NCBI GenBank assembly: GCA_018398815.1
Contig: CM031595.1
Location: 141,111,614-141,175,613 of the forward strand
Source: Conus ventricosus
Taxonomy: Eukaryota; Mollusca; Gastropoda; Neogastropoda; Conidae
Direction of reading: 5' to 3'
DNA: 64,000 nt
This document shows, in pieces, positions 46,633-57,790 of this stretch. Numbering within the stretch: position 1 is the first letter of the stretch; each line of letters opens with the position of its first letter. The translations under genes were made by a program, and so were the position numbers. The notes under the pieces were generated by a model. The model was not told the origin of the DNA. It was given only the letters and a program-made list of their open reading frames with translations, and searched no databases.

Positions 46633-49276
46633 CTTGTTTTTCACCTCCATTTTTCTGTATGGCCTCCCCATTTGTTCTTGAACCTAGGCATTGCATATTT
46701 GGTCATCAACGCATCTCCTTCATATCAACATCACCTTCTTTGTTTGGCAGCTCTTTATTCATTTAACAAGAACCACAGACGACCAGGATGATGCAACGAT
46801 CAAACTTGTCGTTTTATTAGATTGACCTTCAATCCATGGCAATCGTTCTTGTTTGCTACCCGTCTCACAACATCCTCCAGACCAGTTTCTCAAAATGTTA
46901 TAAGGTGATTTCAGATTAAATTATGATGAACATGACAACTGGTTTGCGCCTCTGACTGATGAGCATGACAACTGGTTTTTGCCTCCGACTGTCTTTTGCA
47001 GCATGTGGGATTCAATTCCCTTTGACGTTTGCAGAGTGGAGAACAGAAGCTGCCAGGCAGTTTAGCTTCTCAGGTAAAGGACAGAGGTTCCTGAACACTT
47101 CTTACCTATGCACATATGCCTAAAATATGCAGAAACAACCAGTGCCTTATCATGTTTCAAGCATAGTAAGCAGACTGGTTGGTCTCATGTAATTTCAGAA
47201 TTTCTAGAGTTACATCTGGTTTCCTCATCAAGAGTAGAATGTAACAGCAGTCAATAACAATTCGAAGCAACAGTTTCATGTCAGAATTCAATTACACCCC
47301 ACGAACCCAGGGTAGGAGACAAAAAAGCCACATTCTGTTGGCGAATCATCCGTTTTTTTCAGCTGCAGTTAAAGACAGATTGTTTTTTCTACAGCTTTGA
47401 TTTTGTTTGGAATACTTTTGCTATTAACAAAAAAGCAAGATATTTCAGCAGCAAGAAATAAAAACAACTCAACAACTCAAAACCAGAATAGGGACTTTTT
47501 TTTCCACTGTCAAGATTTTTTTCTTTGAGTTTTCACACTACATGCACATGCACTATCAAACATATTTCAAGAAGCTACTTCTTCAAAGACAACAAGCAGG
47601 TTGTGCTATCAATGCGGAGGTGCGAGTGTGGAAAAGTCCCCACTGAAACCGAGTTGTGACCATCCTTCCAATGCTAAAATTGAATAGCGGCCTTTCTAGT
47701 AATCCTGAAAATTCTCACAAAAAAGAGCAATCTAAAACCATTTTCATGCAACTTATTATAAGTATGTAACTCTACCTCATTTAAATGTAACTAAACTTTT
47801 TAAAATCACATAAAACAACAACAAACAAGTCCCTAGTAGCTAAACATCAAACAAAAGAAAAATAGGAAAAATCAATAAAACCAATGTTAAAAACATGTTT
47901 TTCTGCCAACTATTGTTAATACTCAGTGCAATACAAACTATGGCAACCTCACAGCTCAAATAAAAGATTATAAAATGATAAGACCTCATATGCTATGGTC
48001 TGACATGGTAAAGGATATGACGCCTAAGAGTGAATTACCTCCACCCTGCCTGCATACTATTCCGTTGGCAATAGGTAATTTTTCATTCATTTCACTTTCA
48101 AATTTCTGTGTACTCATCATTTCTGTTTCCTTTGTGCTTTTTTATAGGTTTTAATACTGTATCCAAGTTTATGGTTATTTGTGTTTCATATTTTTAGTGT
48201 CTTGGTCTGCTTGTTAACGATTTAAAAACGATTTGCAAAAGGTCAACAACAAAATTGAATTTCCTGTAAACAATTCAAAAAGCTGAATGAACACCTAAAA
48301 CCTGATAGAGAAATGAGCATGACATTCCAACGCTAGTGCGCTTTGTTAATATGATACGATTTCACAGTGCAATGAAAGCTTTTGGTCAATTAGAATGCCA
48401 ATGAATATGGTGATGTGAGCAGCAAGGAGAATATCTACTTCATGACAACAAAAGGATGTAATACACTAAAGTTCCCATGGATCCACAGATTATGGATGCT
48501 TCTTCCCTATTTAAGTGTTTTGTTGTTCAAAATGGCAGTACACACTACTTATTGTATGCTGTTCAAACATGGCAGTTTGCATTAGTCATTGCAATTTATC
48601 CGCAAAAAAAAAGGCTCAGTAATGTATACATACATACATACATACATTCATATGTCCTCTCACAGAACCCACATACGCATGTGTGCACTCACACACACAA
48701 AATACAAAAAGGACAGTGATCAGAAGAAAGGATAGCAAATGAAATGAAAGAGAGGGACAGTATTTACAACATGAAAAGCAGTACAAAGAGAGAAAGATTG
48801 GTCACCTTCAGGAAGGAATGGTTATAATAAAGATAGGAGCATTAACTTTTTAAGTGGAAAAAAGGAAGCTAATTATTAGAATGAATGGACTTTCAACAGG
48901 ATGGACTGGACCTCATGATGTATGCATTACTTTAACAGGAGAGAAAAAGCACCATCAGGTGCTTTTATGAGAAAAGATACAGGCAGGCAGACGCAGGGCA
49001 CTAACATCCCTCATAATTTCGGTAAAGACACTGACAGGAAGAAACATGGCACTAATTTCACCTTAAATTTCAGCTGAACTTTTCAGGTCTTCACTTGCAA
49101 TTTTCTGAGACCTATACGATATGTGTTTCAAACTAACTAACACAACTTTTAAACAAAAGGGGGAACACTTGTTTAGAACAATTAATACATTTTCTTGAGT
49201 TCCTTTCACCGTAAGTATTAGTACTGTCATCTCAGTGCAGTATTTCAATGGGACCACAAAGACAGCCCGCATCTTC
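46633..49276. other. AT-rich DNA, no gene recognised
   Basis: Contains a short imperfect repeat at 46925-46985 ('catgacaactggtttNcgcctc' type, twice) and (CATA)n at 48628-48646. It may be transcribed 3' UTR of the minus-strand gene; nothing in the sequence decides this. Confidence 0.3.
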
Positions 49277-49808
49277 CATACTCAGGGATAAGAACAGATT
49301 TTTAAAAAGCAGAGGAGATTTTTCTGTTGGGGTCTGGGGCAGAGCCCCCAGTGGGGTCAAGGGGCAACGCCCCTGCGGGGTCAGGGGCAGCGCCCCCTGA
49401 AGCTGAAGCATTTTTTAAGCTGAAGCATTTTTTTAATATGTAAAGAAAAATCCACATTTAAAACCATCAAAATATGTTTCTAGCCTTCAATTCAAACCTC
49501 AAATTCTGAGGGTTTTTTTTTCTTTTTTTTTGTTTTTTTTTTGTTTTTTGTCAAACATGCAAATGGATTTAATACAGGGCTCTCTGCGTTTGTGGCTGGT
49601 CGATTTTCGTAAGAAATGGGTTTTTTCCGAAAATTACCTGCCCTTGGCCCTGGTTCTATTATTAGTAACTAGACGTTTAGGTTTTGTTTCACAACATAAA
49701 GTCAAATGACGAATGTTTCAGCTAACTGAGATAGTTTGACCATTGCAAATGAATGATAAAATATTACCAAGAAGAGAGCAAAATCACCAACAGCTTACTT
49801 TCCAAAGT

Positions 49809-50135
49809 TTAATTGTTCTTCAATGCAGCGACACGCTGCCTGTGAACCAGGCGTTTCATGTGGTCAGCAATCGTAATGAAGCCACGACTTCCGAAGCTGA
49901 TTTTTTTGTTGCAAGCTAGACATCTTCTTCTTCTTCTCTCCGTAAGGGCCGGGTTCATTTCTGAACGTAAGTGGCCCTGCCTGCTCGTCACTGCTTTTGC
50001 ATATGCTATCTCTAACTCTACTCCCACACACACCTCTTCCTCGAGCCAGTTTTCTTTCCAACGGTTGGGATATTTTTTTTTTTTTTTTTTTTTTTTTTTG
50101 CGATTTCGTTCGACGCCATGAATCACAGATAACAC
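49809..50135 (-). pseudogene. D2 finger ORF
   Basis: On the minus strand an open frame includes a lysine run, NRWKENWLEEEVCVGVELEI and a finger CLACNKKISFGSRG..IADHMKRLVH (C-x2-C, H-x5-H), then stops at 49809. It mirrors the D1 layout: W-rich segment, then finger. The catalytic part of a transposase is absent. Confidence 0.55.
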
Positions 50136-50327
50136 TCAGTCGATCGGCGCTGTAAGCGGATGTGCAGTGGTTGGCCGAGTCAACCGAATAAAAACCAGCC
50201 CATTTGGGTTTTAGCCTAGAGCAGACCTGCCTACCTCATGTTGTGCTCATCAGTAATAACCACAGAGATTTTCAGTAATTTTGCATTTCCTTCAGTAATT
50301 CCACGGACGCGTAATACACGGCGTTTT

Positions 50328-50413
50328 TGAACAAATAATGTGTACAAAACTCCAACTACATTTTTAACATTGAACAAATAATGTGTACAAAACTCCAACT
50401 ACATTTTTAACAT
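50328..50413 (+). repeat. 43-bp tandem duplication
   Basis: 'gaacaaataatgtgtacaaa'..'tttaacatt' occurs twice back to back without change, inside D3. Confidence 0.9.
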
Positions 50414-50659
50414 TTTAACAAAAAATATAAACAGTAAAAAAGGAACAAAAACAACAAAGCAGAATTAAAATACCTTGGGATGATGGCAGATGACGGACTC
50501 AGGACAGGAGTTTCAGGTCAATTCAAAGGTGATATACTTGACAGTTTGTAACTTACACAGCAGTCACCACAGATGACACCACTGATGAAGAACCTAATGT
50601 ACAACCCCCCCCCCCCCCCCCCACAAAAAAAAAAAAAAAAAAATATGTGTGTGTGTGTG

Positions 50660-50748
50660 TGTCCCTGAGCTGTGCTGACAAGATAGTGGCGAAAATGAAA
50701 AGGACCTTTTCATTTTCGCCACTATCTTGTCAGCACAGCTCAGGGACA
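50660..50748. repeat. Perfect 89-bp palindrome (44-bp arms, 1-nt spacer)
   Basis: 50660-50703 ('tgtccctgagctgtgctgac'..'aaaatgaaaagg') is the exact reverse complement of 50705-50748, with a single A at 50704 between. The right arm is D3 coding sequence; the left arm is its inverted copy, abutting (GT)n, A(20) and C(18). All 44 pairs match. Confidence 0.95.
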
Positions 50749-51122
50749 AGTTGTTTTCGCAGATCAGCTCACACAACAGTCTTTCTGCGTTGGTGATCTT
50801 CCGTGTGTGGGTCCGACGGCTGCTCTCGCTGGATTTCGTAAACAACGATGTGATCTTCTGACTGGAGGCACTCGCAGCTGTCTCTTTGTGCATTTTCCCC
50901 GAGATATGGCGCTTGCAGTCATTTGCTCCCCCATGTCCGATGGGGAAGTCTGAATTGCACACCGAGCAGAAATGAGTATACAAATCCAGGTCCATGACAA
51001 GGCCAAGTCCGCGTGTATTTACTTCGGAACACTTGCTTCTTCGCCTTCTTCCGTTGTGGCACAGTGGTTTTCGAACCCTCGTCATCGGTTTCATGCAAAC
51101 GTTTAGAAGATTTCTCCGCCAT
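50705..51122 (-). pseudogene. D3 finger ORF (N-terminal transposase-like part)
   Basis: On the minus strand it starts MAEKSSKRLHETDDEGSK (51122), with a basic segment PQRKKAKKQVFRSKYTR. After a frame change near 51015 it reads DLYTHFCSVCNSDFPIGHGG and NDCKRHISGKMH (C-x2-C..H-x5-H), then QKITSLFTKSS and ITNAERLLCELICENNLSLS. This order (finger, SLF motif, 'AE..L...I...NLS') is that of hAT-like transposon proteins as I know them. It breaks off at the palindrome, so only the DNA-binding part is left. Confidence 0.6.
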
Positions 51123-51623
51123 TTTCACAATCGCCGGCAAAAAATCGGTTGAAACTTTGTCTTACAATGGCTGAACAAAAAGCTTCGAATGGCGCGCACA
51201 GATGTGATGGCGTGTCGTGTTGGCCCACAGCACCACATTGACCAATCGCAAGTTCCGAACTATCTGTGGTTTCGGCTTGAGTCAAGGGAAGTTACTCTGC
51301 GGTCTCGGAAAGGTCTAGCAGTCGACAATTTTTCGAGTCTGAAATTTGCGTAGTTTTTCAATTTTCTTTTCCGTAATTTCGCACGGAAAATCGTACCTCC
51401 GTAATGGGGGGTTAATTTCCGTAAAATTACGGACGATTACGGAAGGGTAGGCAGGTCTGCTAGAGTAATCTCGCTGGAGGCGTCTCGCCGAGATTGGGAG
51501 CAAAGAAAATCGCGATAGCTTTTTTTATTTTTTTTCGGCGGAGATTTTTTCAAACGGCGGACATTTTTTTTAAAGACGGCGGAACGGCGGAGAACGGCGG
51601 AGCTGTTCTCATCCTTGCATACT

Positions 51624-54151
51624 AGCCCTTCTCTCTTATTCTCTAGCTACACTGACACATCAAACATACTTGAAATGAACTTCACTTGCATTACCTGTCT
51701 CTTTTCTATACTTCAAATTTCCTGGCTCCCCATACTGATTCCTGAAGGGTGGATGGTCACACTATATGCAAAAAGAGCCTAAAAATAGCTCCTCCCCGAA
51801 CCCTGCAAGAGGCACTTTACTCACAAGACAATATTGGTTTGCCTAATGCCAAACCATTTTCAAGGTGAGGCCACTTGGTCTCTCCACTGAGCTTTCTCAA
51901 AGACCTGCTCCAATTCTGTGGAAGAAAGAGGAATTGTGTTAACTTGAGGTTACCCTCCACAGAGTGCTTAACCCTGCTCTGTTGCAAAGTTTTTAGTGGT
52001 CTCAGCCAAACTGCCCTCATCATCCAATGCCACTGGAGTCCCCAGCAGTGTTACAAGTGCAAAAGCCACAGCTGCCATCCCGCAGCTCTTAACATCACCT
52101 TTGATAAAGTCAGGCATTAAATGCAAGACGGTAGGGAACACAATGGGAGCCAAAGAATAAGGTTGAGAAAAAGATGATTGTTCAAATATCATCAACAAAA
52201 ATCACCCCCAAACCAGGAAGTACTGTTGCAGGAGGAATTGAGTCAGCCCCTCAAAGAAACAAAAGTGCCAGTTGCCTGTCAAGAAATGTGAAAGATTATT
52301 TAGAGAAAACACCTGAGTTGTTTTCTTCCATGTTTGGCCATGGAATGAAGAGAAGTAATGGTGGCTCTGCTCAGTCTACTGGAACATAAGATGGCCGAGT
52401 GTGCATCCAGTACTGCGTTAAGCACAAAATATGGGACTAGGCAGTCTCGATACTAAATTAGTTACGAAAACCGGGTAAACTGTAGACCAGTCATACTAAT
52501 AGCTTACAGGAAATTGGGCTGTATATAGTTTGGTAGGTTTCATGTGTAAACAAAGTAACCTGCTCAATTAACATGGAAACTACAAGAGACTCTCATTTCA
52601 CAGCTTTTGTTTCAGTCAACATGAAAAACTATGGTCTGTGTGTGGTCTGTCTTTGTAATGATCAGCGCATGTGTTCCAGCCAATGGTTTTACTTCCTCAT
52701 TTATATCTATAGATTTCATTTTAACAAAGTTCTGGGGTGTTTTTTTTTTTTAAACAATCAAATCTTAAAGAAGCATTCTTTTGAGGGGAGGAGGAGATAG
52801 GGGTGCTTTCAAATTTCTATGAGAATCACTCCGATGTAAAAACAATATTCAGCTGACTCAAATTTGTTTTCACGTTTTTCAACATGCATTGCCATTTGAA
52901 GACAACAGCCAGTGTACAAAAAACCTGAGATGTTCCGAGTCAAATTGAACCTAAGCTATTATCATGTTTTAATTTTTGTTCTGCTTCACTGCTAACCACT
53001 CTTGCCTATTTGTTTTCATTCGTAAGCAATTTGGCTAGAGTTCAGTCTTAAAATACGATCTGCTTTTGCCTGTTTGATACAACCATTCCTAGTTGGGAAC
53101 AGTTTTGCTCTAACCAGGTTTTGAGCCTTGAGATAAGCTTCCATAGGAAGTTAGGTTCTGAACAGCATGAACTGAATTCAGTGTCTAAATTCTGACAAGC
53201 CCAATATGTCTCCTCCCAGTTCCCACCCCCACAAGAAATTACTCAACAGTTTCTGTCTTTTTTACAATGCAACCTTCACAGATACTCCATCAGCACTCAA
53301 AGAGCTACAGGTTTTTTTGTTGCTGTTCCTGTTTTAGTTTTTAATTAAATTCTGGCCTTATTTTATACATAGTTAATGTCATCGACAATTCAAAGGATCA
53401 TTTTTGTTTTCTGCTTCAGTGCTGGATTGCCCAAATCTACCAAAACATCTAGTATCATTTCAAAAGTAAGTTGCCAAAAAACAAAATGTCATTTTCCATC
53501 CATGATGAAGCACCAGAATATTTCATCGAGTTTCCATCCTGGTCTGCCTATAATTTTGCAAACCTCTTCTCTCAGCATTCACAGACTTGAACTCTTTGAA
53601 TGCTGATTTGCCCCAAATCTGCCTCTTTTTAAAATTTGACATTTTCTTTTTAACCATCAATACAGATGGACCAGGGCTGATCAATGACCATCAACAGATG
53701 TATACATCAACCTTACTGGTACATCACAATCTGTAATAACCTTCTAATTGCTCACTGATATCTGCAGCGTCATTAAATTACATTGTAACACTTCTTTAAC
53801 ATCACCACCAGTATCTACATTCCATATCATTCCACAGCCACCAGCAATGTCTACTGTGACACATCCAATGTCCCAAGGCCATCAACACATGTCCAAAATC
53901 AGGTCCATAGAATGCCACAGCTGTTGAGACAAAGTGCAAAGTATTCCAGGCCACCTACACAAGCCTGTGATCAAATGCCATCAACAGGTGACCACAATCA
54001 TCAGTCTGACATGATCTTGAGTCACCATTTCCAGGGCTGCAGCAACAAGTCGAGTGTCATAACATCCCCGGGCCAGCACTGCACCATGTTTGCAATCAAG
54101 TCCAGTACAGCCAAGTTTGTCAATCCAGGATCACCACAAAGTGTTGATTGA
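51624..54151 (-). other. Presumed start of the 3' UTR of the minus-strand gene
   Basis: Lies immediately downstream (minus sense) of the stop codon at 54152-54154. It has no conserved coding signal. 53770-54150 contains loosely repeated 'catcaacaNNtg/ccacagccac' units. UTR status is inferred from position only. Confidence 0.4.
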
Positions 54152-54268
54152 TTATTCTGCAGATTCTGTCTTTACTTCGACTGTGCCTGGCTCCTCTTTG
54201 ACACGTTTGGATTCCCCCTCCTCCTCCATGTCTAGCGGTCGTTTCACACCACCAGGACCTCCTGCTGC
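54152..54268 (-). CDS. Terminal coding exon of a host gene (coregulator-like C-terminus)
   Basis: On the minus strand an acceptor 'gttaatag' is followed by GCA GCA GGA GGT in phase 0, giving 38 residues and a TAA at 54152-54154. The peptide (AAGGPGGVKRPLDMEEEGES, then KRVKEEPG and VEVKTESAE) is acidic/basic and has two sumoylation-type sites, VKEE and VKTE, common at the ends of nuclear regulators. The phase matches the exon ending at 58846, so both can be spliced into one frame. I do not recognise the family. A gene on the opposite strand was considered and judged weaker. Confidence 0.6.
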   Translation of the reverse strand, partial: AAGGPGGVKRPLDMEEEGESKRVKEEPGTVEVKTESAE

Positions 54269-54289
54269 CTATTAACATAAAATACATCA

Positions 54290-55164
54290 GCTCATTTTGA
54301 TACCTTCTTTACCATGATATTATATAATTATGATAAACCCACATGTGTAATAGCATCTGTAATAGATATCACTTGAAACAGTTTCCTCACCAATGACAGT
54401 CTTAGCAAATCTGACACACATCACCTGAAAAACGTTCCTCTACATCACCTGAAAGAGATTCCTCCGCCATCATATTAGCATATCTAAGATAAATATCATT
54501 CATAAGAAAGAGACTTTTCTACTGTTAGCATAACTATAATTAAATCTTCAATGGCAAAGGATTCCTCCACTTATCATATATGTATAAAAATGGTGTATAT
54601 AACTTAATAAGGGCCACAGCTACTGCACTGGCATAACTATGACAAACACCATTCAAAAGGTTTTCCTCCACTATTACATCAACTATAATAACATTTCAAA
54701 ATGTTCTTCTAAATCTGTATAAGTATTTCTATGAAAGCATCATCTGAAGTTATTCCTCAACAAAACTGACATAACTAGGATAATACACTTTAGCTGAAAG
54801 AAATTCTACCTCTGTTGAATTGGTATAACTTACTTAGATCAGCATTATGTGGAAGCGATTCCTCACCACTTCATATTAAATCATAACTATGATCAACATT
54901 ACATGGACGATGCTCATCTCCTGTTGTACTAGAATAACTACAATCATTATCATCTGGACGAAGTTTCTCCACTACTGTACTGGCACAACTATGATCAACA
55001 TTATTTCTAAGAGGTTTCTTCATGACTGTCCAAGCTTACTTATAATATTATTGCCCTAGCATAACTATGATCACCATCATTACAAAGAGATCTGATCTTG
55101 TCTTGGAATGAACATGAAAACATCATTTGTAACAGGTTCCTCCACTACTACCGGAGTAGTGAGT
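54290..55164. repeat. Decayed tandem array (old part of the 51-bp satellite)
   Basis: Diverged units such as 'ataactatgatcaacattat' and 'ttcctccactattNc' recur at irregular spacing of about 45-60 bp. They become more regular toward 55165, so this is the aged flank of the array that follows. Confidence 0.65.
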
Positions 55165-56672
55165 ATGAATGTGATCAACTCCTTTTGAACAGATTCCTTC
55201 TCAACTATCTTAAAACTATCTTAACATAACTATGATCAACATCCTTTGGAACAGATTCCTTCTCAACTATCTAAACATAACTATGATCAACATCCTTTGG
55301 AACAGATTCCTTCTCAACTATCTTAGCATAACTATGATCAACATCATTTGGAACAGGTTCCTCTATTATTGTCTTAGCATAACTAGGATCAACATCATTT
55401 GGAACAGGTTCCTCTATTATTGTCTTAGCATAACTATGATCAACATCATTTGGAACTGGTTCCCTTACTATTGTCTTAGCGTAACTATGATCAACATCAT
55501 TTGGAACTGGTTCCCTTACTATTGTCTTAGCATAACTATGATCAACATCATTTGGAACAGATTCCTTCTCAACTATCTTAGCATAACTATGATCAACATC
55601 ATCCGGTTCCCTTACTATTGTCTTAGCATAACTATGATCAACATCATCTGGAACAGATTCCTTCTCAACTATCTTAGCATAACTAAGATCAACATCATTT
55701 GGAACTGGTTCCTTTACTATTGTCTTAGCATAACTATGATCAACATCATTTGGAACTGGTTCCCTTACTATTGTCTTAGCGTAACTATGATCAACATCAT
55801 CTGGTTCCCTTACTATTGTCTTAGCATAACTATGATCAACATCATCTGGAACAGATTCCTTCTCAACTATCTTAGCATAACTATGATCAACATCATCTGG
55901 AACAGATTCCTTCTCAACTATCTTAGCATAACTAAGATCAACATCATTTGGAACTGGTTCCTTTACTATTGTCTTAGCATAACTATGATCAACATCATTT
56001 GGAAACTGGTTCCCTTACTATTGTCTTAGCGTAACTATGATCAACATCATCTGGTTCCCTTACTATTGTCTTAGCGTAACTATGATCAACATCATCTGGT
56101 TCCCTTACTATTGTCTTAGCGTAACTATGATCAACATCATCTGGTTCCCTTACTATTGTCTTAGCATAACTATGATCAACATCATCTGGAACTGGTTCCC
56201 TTACTATTGTCTTAGCATAACTATGATCAACGTCATTTGGAACTGGTTCCCTTACAACTGTCTTAGCATAACTATGATCAACATAATTTGGAACTGGTTC
56301 CCTTACTATTGTCTTAGCATAACTAAGATCAGCATCATTTGGAACTGGTTCCTTTACTACTGTCTTAGCATAACTAAGGTCAGCATCATTTGGAACTGGT
56401 TCCTTTACTATTGTCTTAGCATAACTATGATCAACATCATTTGGAACAGATTCCTTCTCAACTATCTTAGCATAACTATGATCAACATCATTTGGAACTG
56501 GTTCCCTTACAACTGTCTTAGCATAACTATGATCAACATCATTTGGAACTGGTTCCCTTACTATTGTCTTAGCATAACTAAGATCAACATCATTTGGAAC
56601 TGGTTCCTTTACTGTTGTCTTAGCATAACTATGATCAACATCATTGGAACAGGTTCCTCTACTATTGTCTTA
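55165..56672. repeat. 51-bp tandem array, about 30 units
   Basis: The unit is 'cttagcataactatgatcaa' + 'catcatttggaac' + 'ggttcccttactattgt'. Most units are 51 bp and several are 45 bp, missing 6 bp at 'ggaact'. Because lengths stay multiples of 3, long open frames arise on the plus strand (265 and 264 codons), with no sign of being a protein. It lies in the intron of the minus-strand gene. Confidence 0.9.
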
Positions 56673-56707
56673 CAGACCTGTTTATCCCAAATTCATGTAC
56701 CTGTAAT

Positions 56708-57116
56708 ATCTCAGACTTTCTTTTCTTTCTTTCTGCGTATGCTGGCTGATACTCCTGCGGACACTGCCTGTATAGACAGGCATCTTCAGGGAAGGTGCAT
56801 GCTATGTGTAATGTGTCATCCATACCAATAGCCAAACTGGCCTTCTCTTCCGAAAGTTTGTGATGGGATTTTATGTGTGTGCAAGATGTTGTGCGTGCGT
56901 TCACACACGGAACCTCGGTTTATAGTCTCATTCGAAAGACTGTATGGGGAATGGAGTGAGAACCAATGTTAACTCCGAGGGAAAAATCCCCCTGTACCGA
57001 AATTCGAACCCGCAACCCCAGGATCACGAGTCCGCTGCTCTACCAACTGAGCTATTCCGCCCAACCCCCCCCCCCCCCCCCCCCCTCCCCCTCCATAAAC
57101 TTGATTTCAAGCAAAA
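56708..57116 (-). mobile_element. tRNA-derived SINE inside D4
   Basis: On the minus strand a tRNA-like head starts at 57062: 'gggcggaatagctcagttgg' (A box TAGCTCAGTTGG) and 'gcgggttcgaatt' (B box GGTTCGAAT). The acceptor arms do not pair, so it is a Pol III-type SINE head, not a tRNA gene. A unique body follows, ending in 'aaagaaagaaaagaaag' (about 56716-56735). ACCTGTAAT at 56699-56707 and 57117-57125 is the likely target duplication. A G(21) run precedes the head. Confidence 0.75.
57065..57085 (+). repeat. Poly-C tract, 21 nt
   Basis: An uninterrupted C(21) directly upstream (minus sense) of the tRNA-like SINE head. Confidence 0.9.
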
Positions 57117-57453
57117 ACCTGTAATTTGAAAAAAAAAAAACAAAAAAAAAACCCAACAACATTATCTTCATAATTGCAATACTTTCGCAATTTTTTTAAG
57201 ATTTGGAAGGGCCGGCCAGTGGCACGTAAAACGGCTTCGTCGCCATCTTTGACAAGGTAAAAGACGCAAGCCACGATGGGAAATGTCTTCTTACTGCTTT
57301 TGACCGAAACGGTAGCAGACGAAACTTCGTGTTTAACAATTTTCTTTCTTTGATTTTTTTCCCCGTTTACGGGGGGGCGTAATTCCCTTAATTCAGATAG
57401 TTTTTCCCGTAAAAATTATAGCAAAATCATACGGGTAAACAAGTCTGGTCCTA

Positions 57454-57790
57454 GCATAACTATGATCAACATCATTTGGAACAGGTTCCTCTACTATTGT
57501 CTTAGCATAACTATGATCAACATCATTTGGAACAGGTTCCTCTACTACTGTCTTAGCGTAACTATGATCAACATCATTTGGACAGGTGTCTTAGCAAACC
57601 TATTTTCAACACACTTTGGGAGTGGTTCATCCACCATTAGATTAGCATAATTACAATCAACATCATTAATTCATCCACAACTATATCAGCATAATTACGA
57701 TCAACATCATTTGGAAGAGGTTCCTCTCTTCCACAGAAGTGATTTGGAAGAGGTTCCTCTCTTCCACAGAAGTGATTTGGAAGATGTTCC
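57454..57790. repeat. Resumed 51-bp array and a 33-bp duplication
   Basis: Four to five satellite units continue after D4 and then decay. 57714-57785 has 'gatttggaagaggttcctct' + 'cttccacagaagt' twice in tandem. Confidence 0.85.

Larger units (their letters stand above)
50222..51459. mobile_element. DNA element D3, CAGACCTGCCTACC ends, nested in D2
   Basis: A perfect 14-bp terminal inverted repeat, CAGACCTGCCTACC (50222-50235) / GGTAGGCAGGTCTG (51446-51459), is flanked by CTAGAG at 50216-50221 and 51460-51465. The subterminal right side is rich in 'ccgtaat/attacgg' palindromes (51370-51440). The interior has a 43-bp tandem duplication (50328-50413), C(18), A(20), a perfect palindrome and an N-terminal finger ORF. 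Confidence 0.87.
49283..51617. mobile_element. DNA element D2, with D3 nested inside
   Basis: The ends CAGGGATAAGAACAG (49283-49297) and the complement of CAAGGATGAGAACAG (51603-51617) pair at 13 of 15 positions. They are flanked by CATACT at 49277-49282 and 51618-51623, again 6 bp. Near the left end three tandem GC hairpins of about 24 bp ('ggggtctggggcagagcccc', and two like it, 49329-49400) take the place of the cassette in D1. Without D3 the element is about 1.1 kb. Confidence 0.82.
56673..57447. mobile_element. DNA element D4 inside the tandem array
   Basis: Ends CAGACCTGTTTATCC (56673 on) and GGGTAAACAAGTCTG (to 57447) pair at 13 of 15. They resemble the ends of D3. The flanks are GTCTTA (56667-56672) and GTCCTA (57448-57453). 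The satellite unit reads 'gtcttagcataac', so the target and its duplicated copy can be identified. The right half carries 'cgtttacggggg' and 'ttacgggaaa' motifs like the D3 subterminus, and a 16-codon start MATKPFYVPLAGPSKS on the minus strand. Most of the left half is a SINE. Confidence 0.82.

Noticed and set aside
49576..49654. Small CAGGGC..GCCCTG inverted element inside D2
   Set aside because: Only 6 bp of inverted ends and no flanking duplication, so chance is likely.
54090..54275. Plus-strand frame ending SGRFTPPGPPAAY
   Set aside because: It overlaps the minus-strand terminal exon. The minus reading has a splice acceptor, matching phase and sumoylation-type motifs; the plus reading has no partner exon.
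55232..56831. Two open frames of about 265 codons reading (MINIIWNRF..LSIT)n
   Set aside because: They are by-products of a 51-bp tandem unit without stops in one frame. There is no start context, no conservation beyond the repeat, and the frame ends where D4 begins.
57001..57062. tRNA gene on the minus strand
   Set aside because: A and B boxes are present but the acceptor stem cannot form, and the sequence continues into a body with an A-rich end between 9-bp duplications, so it is a SINE head.
55165..57710. CRISPR-like array
   Set aside because: Repeats are head-to-tail with no unique spacers, in a eukaryotic intron.
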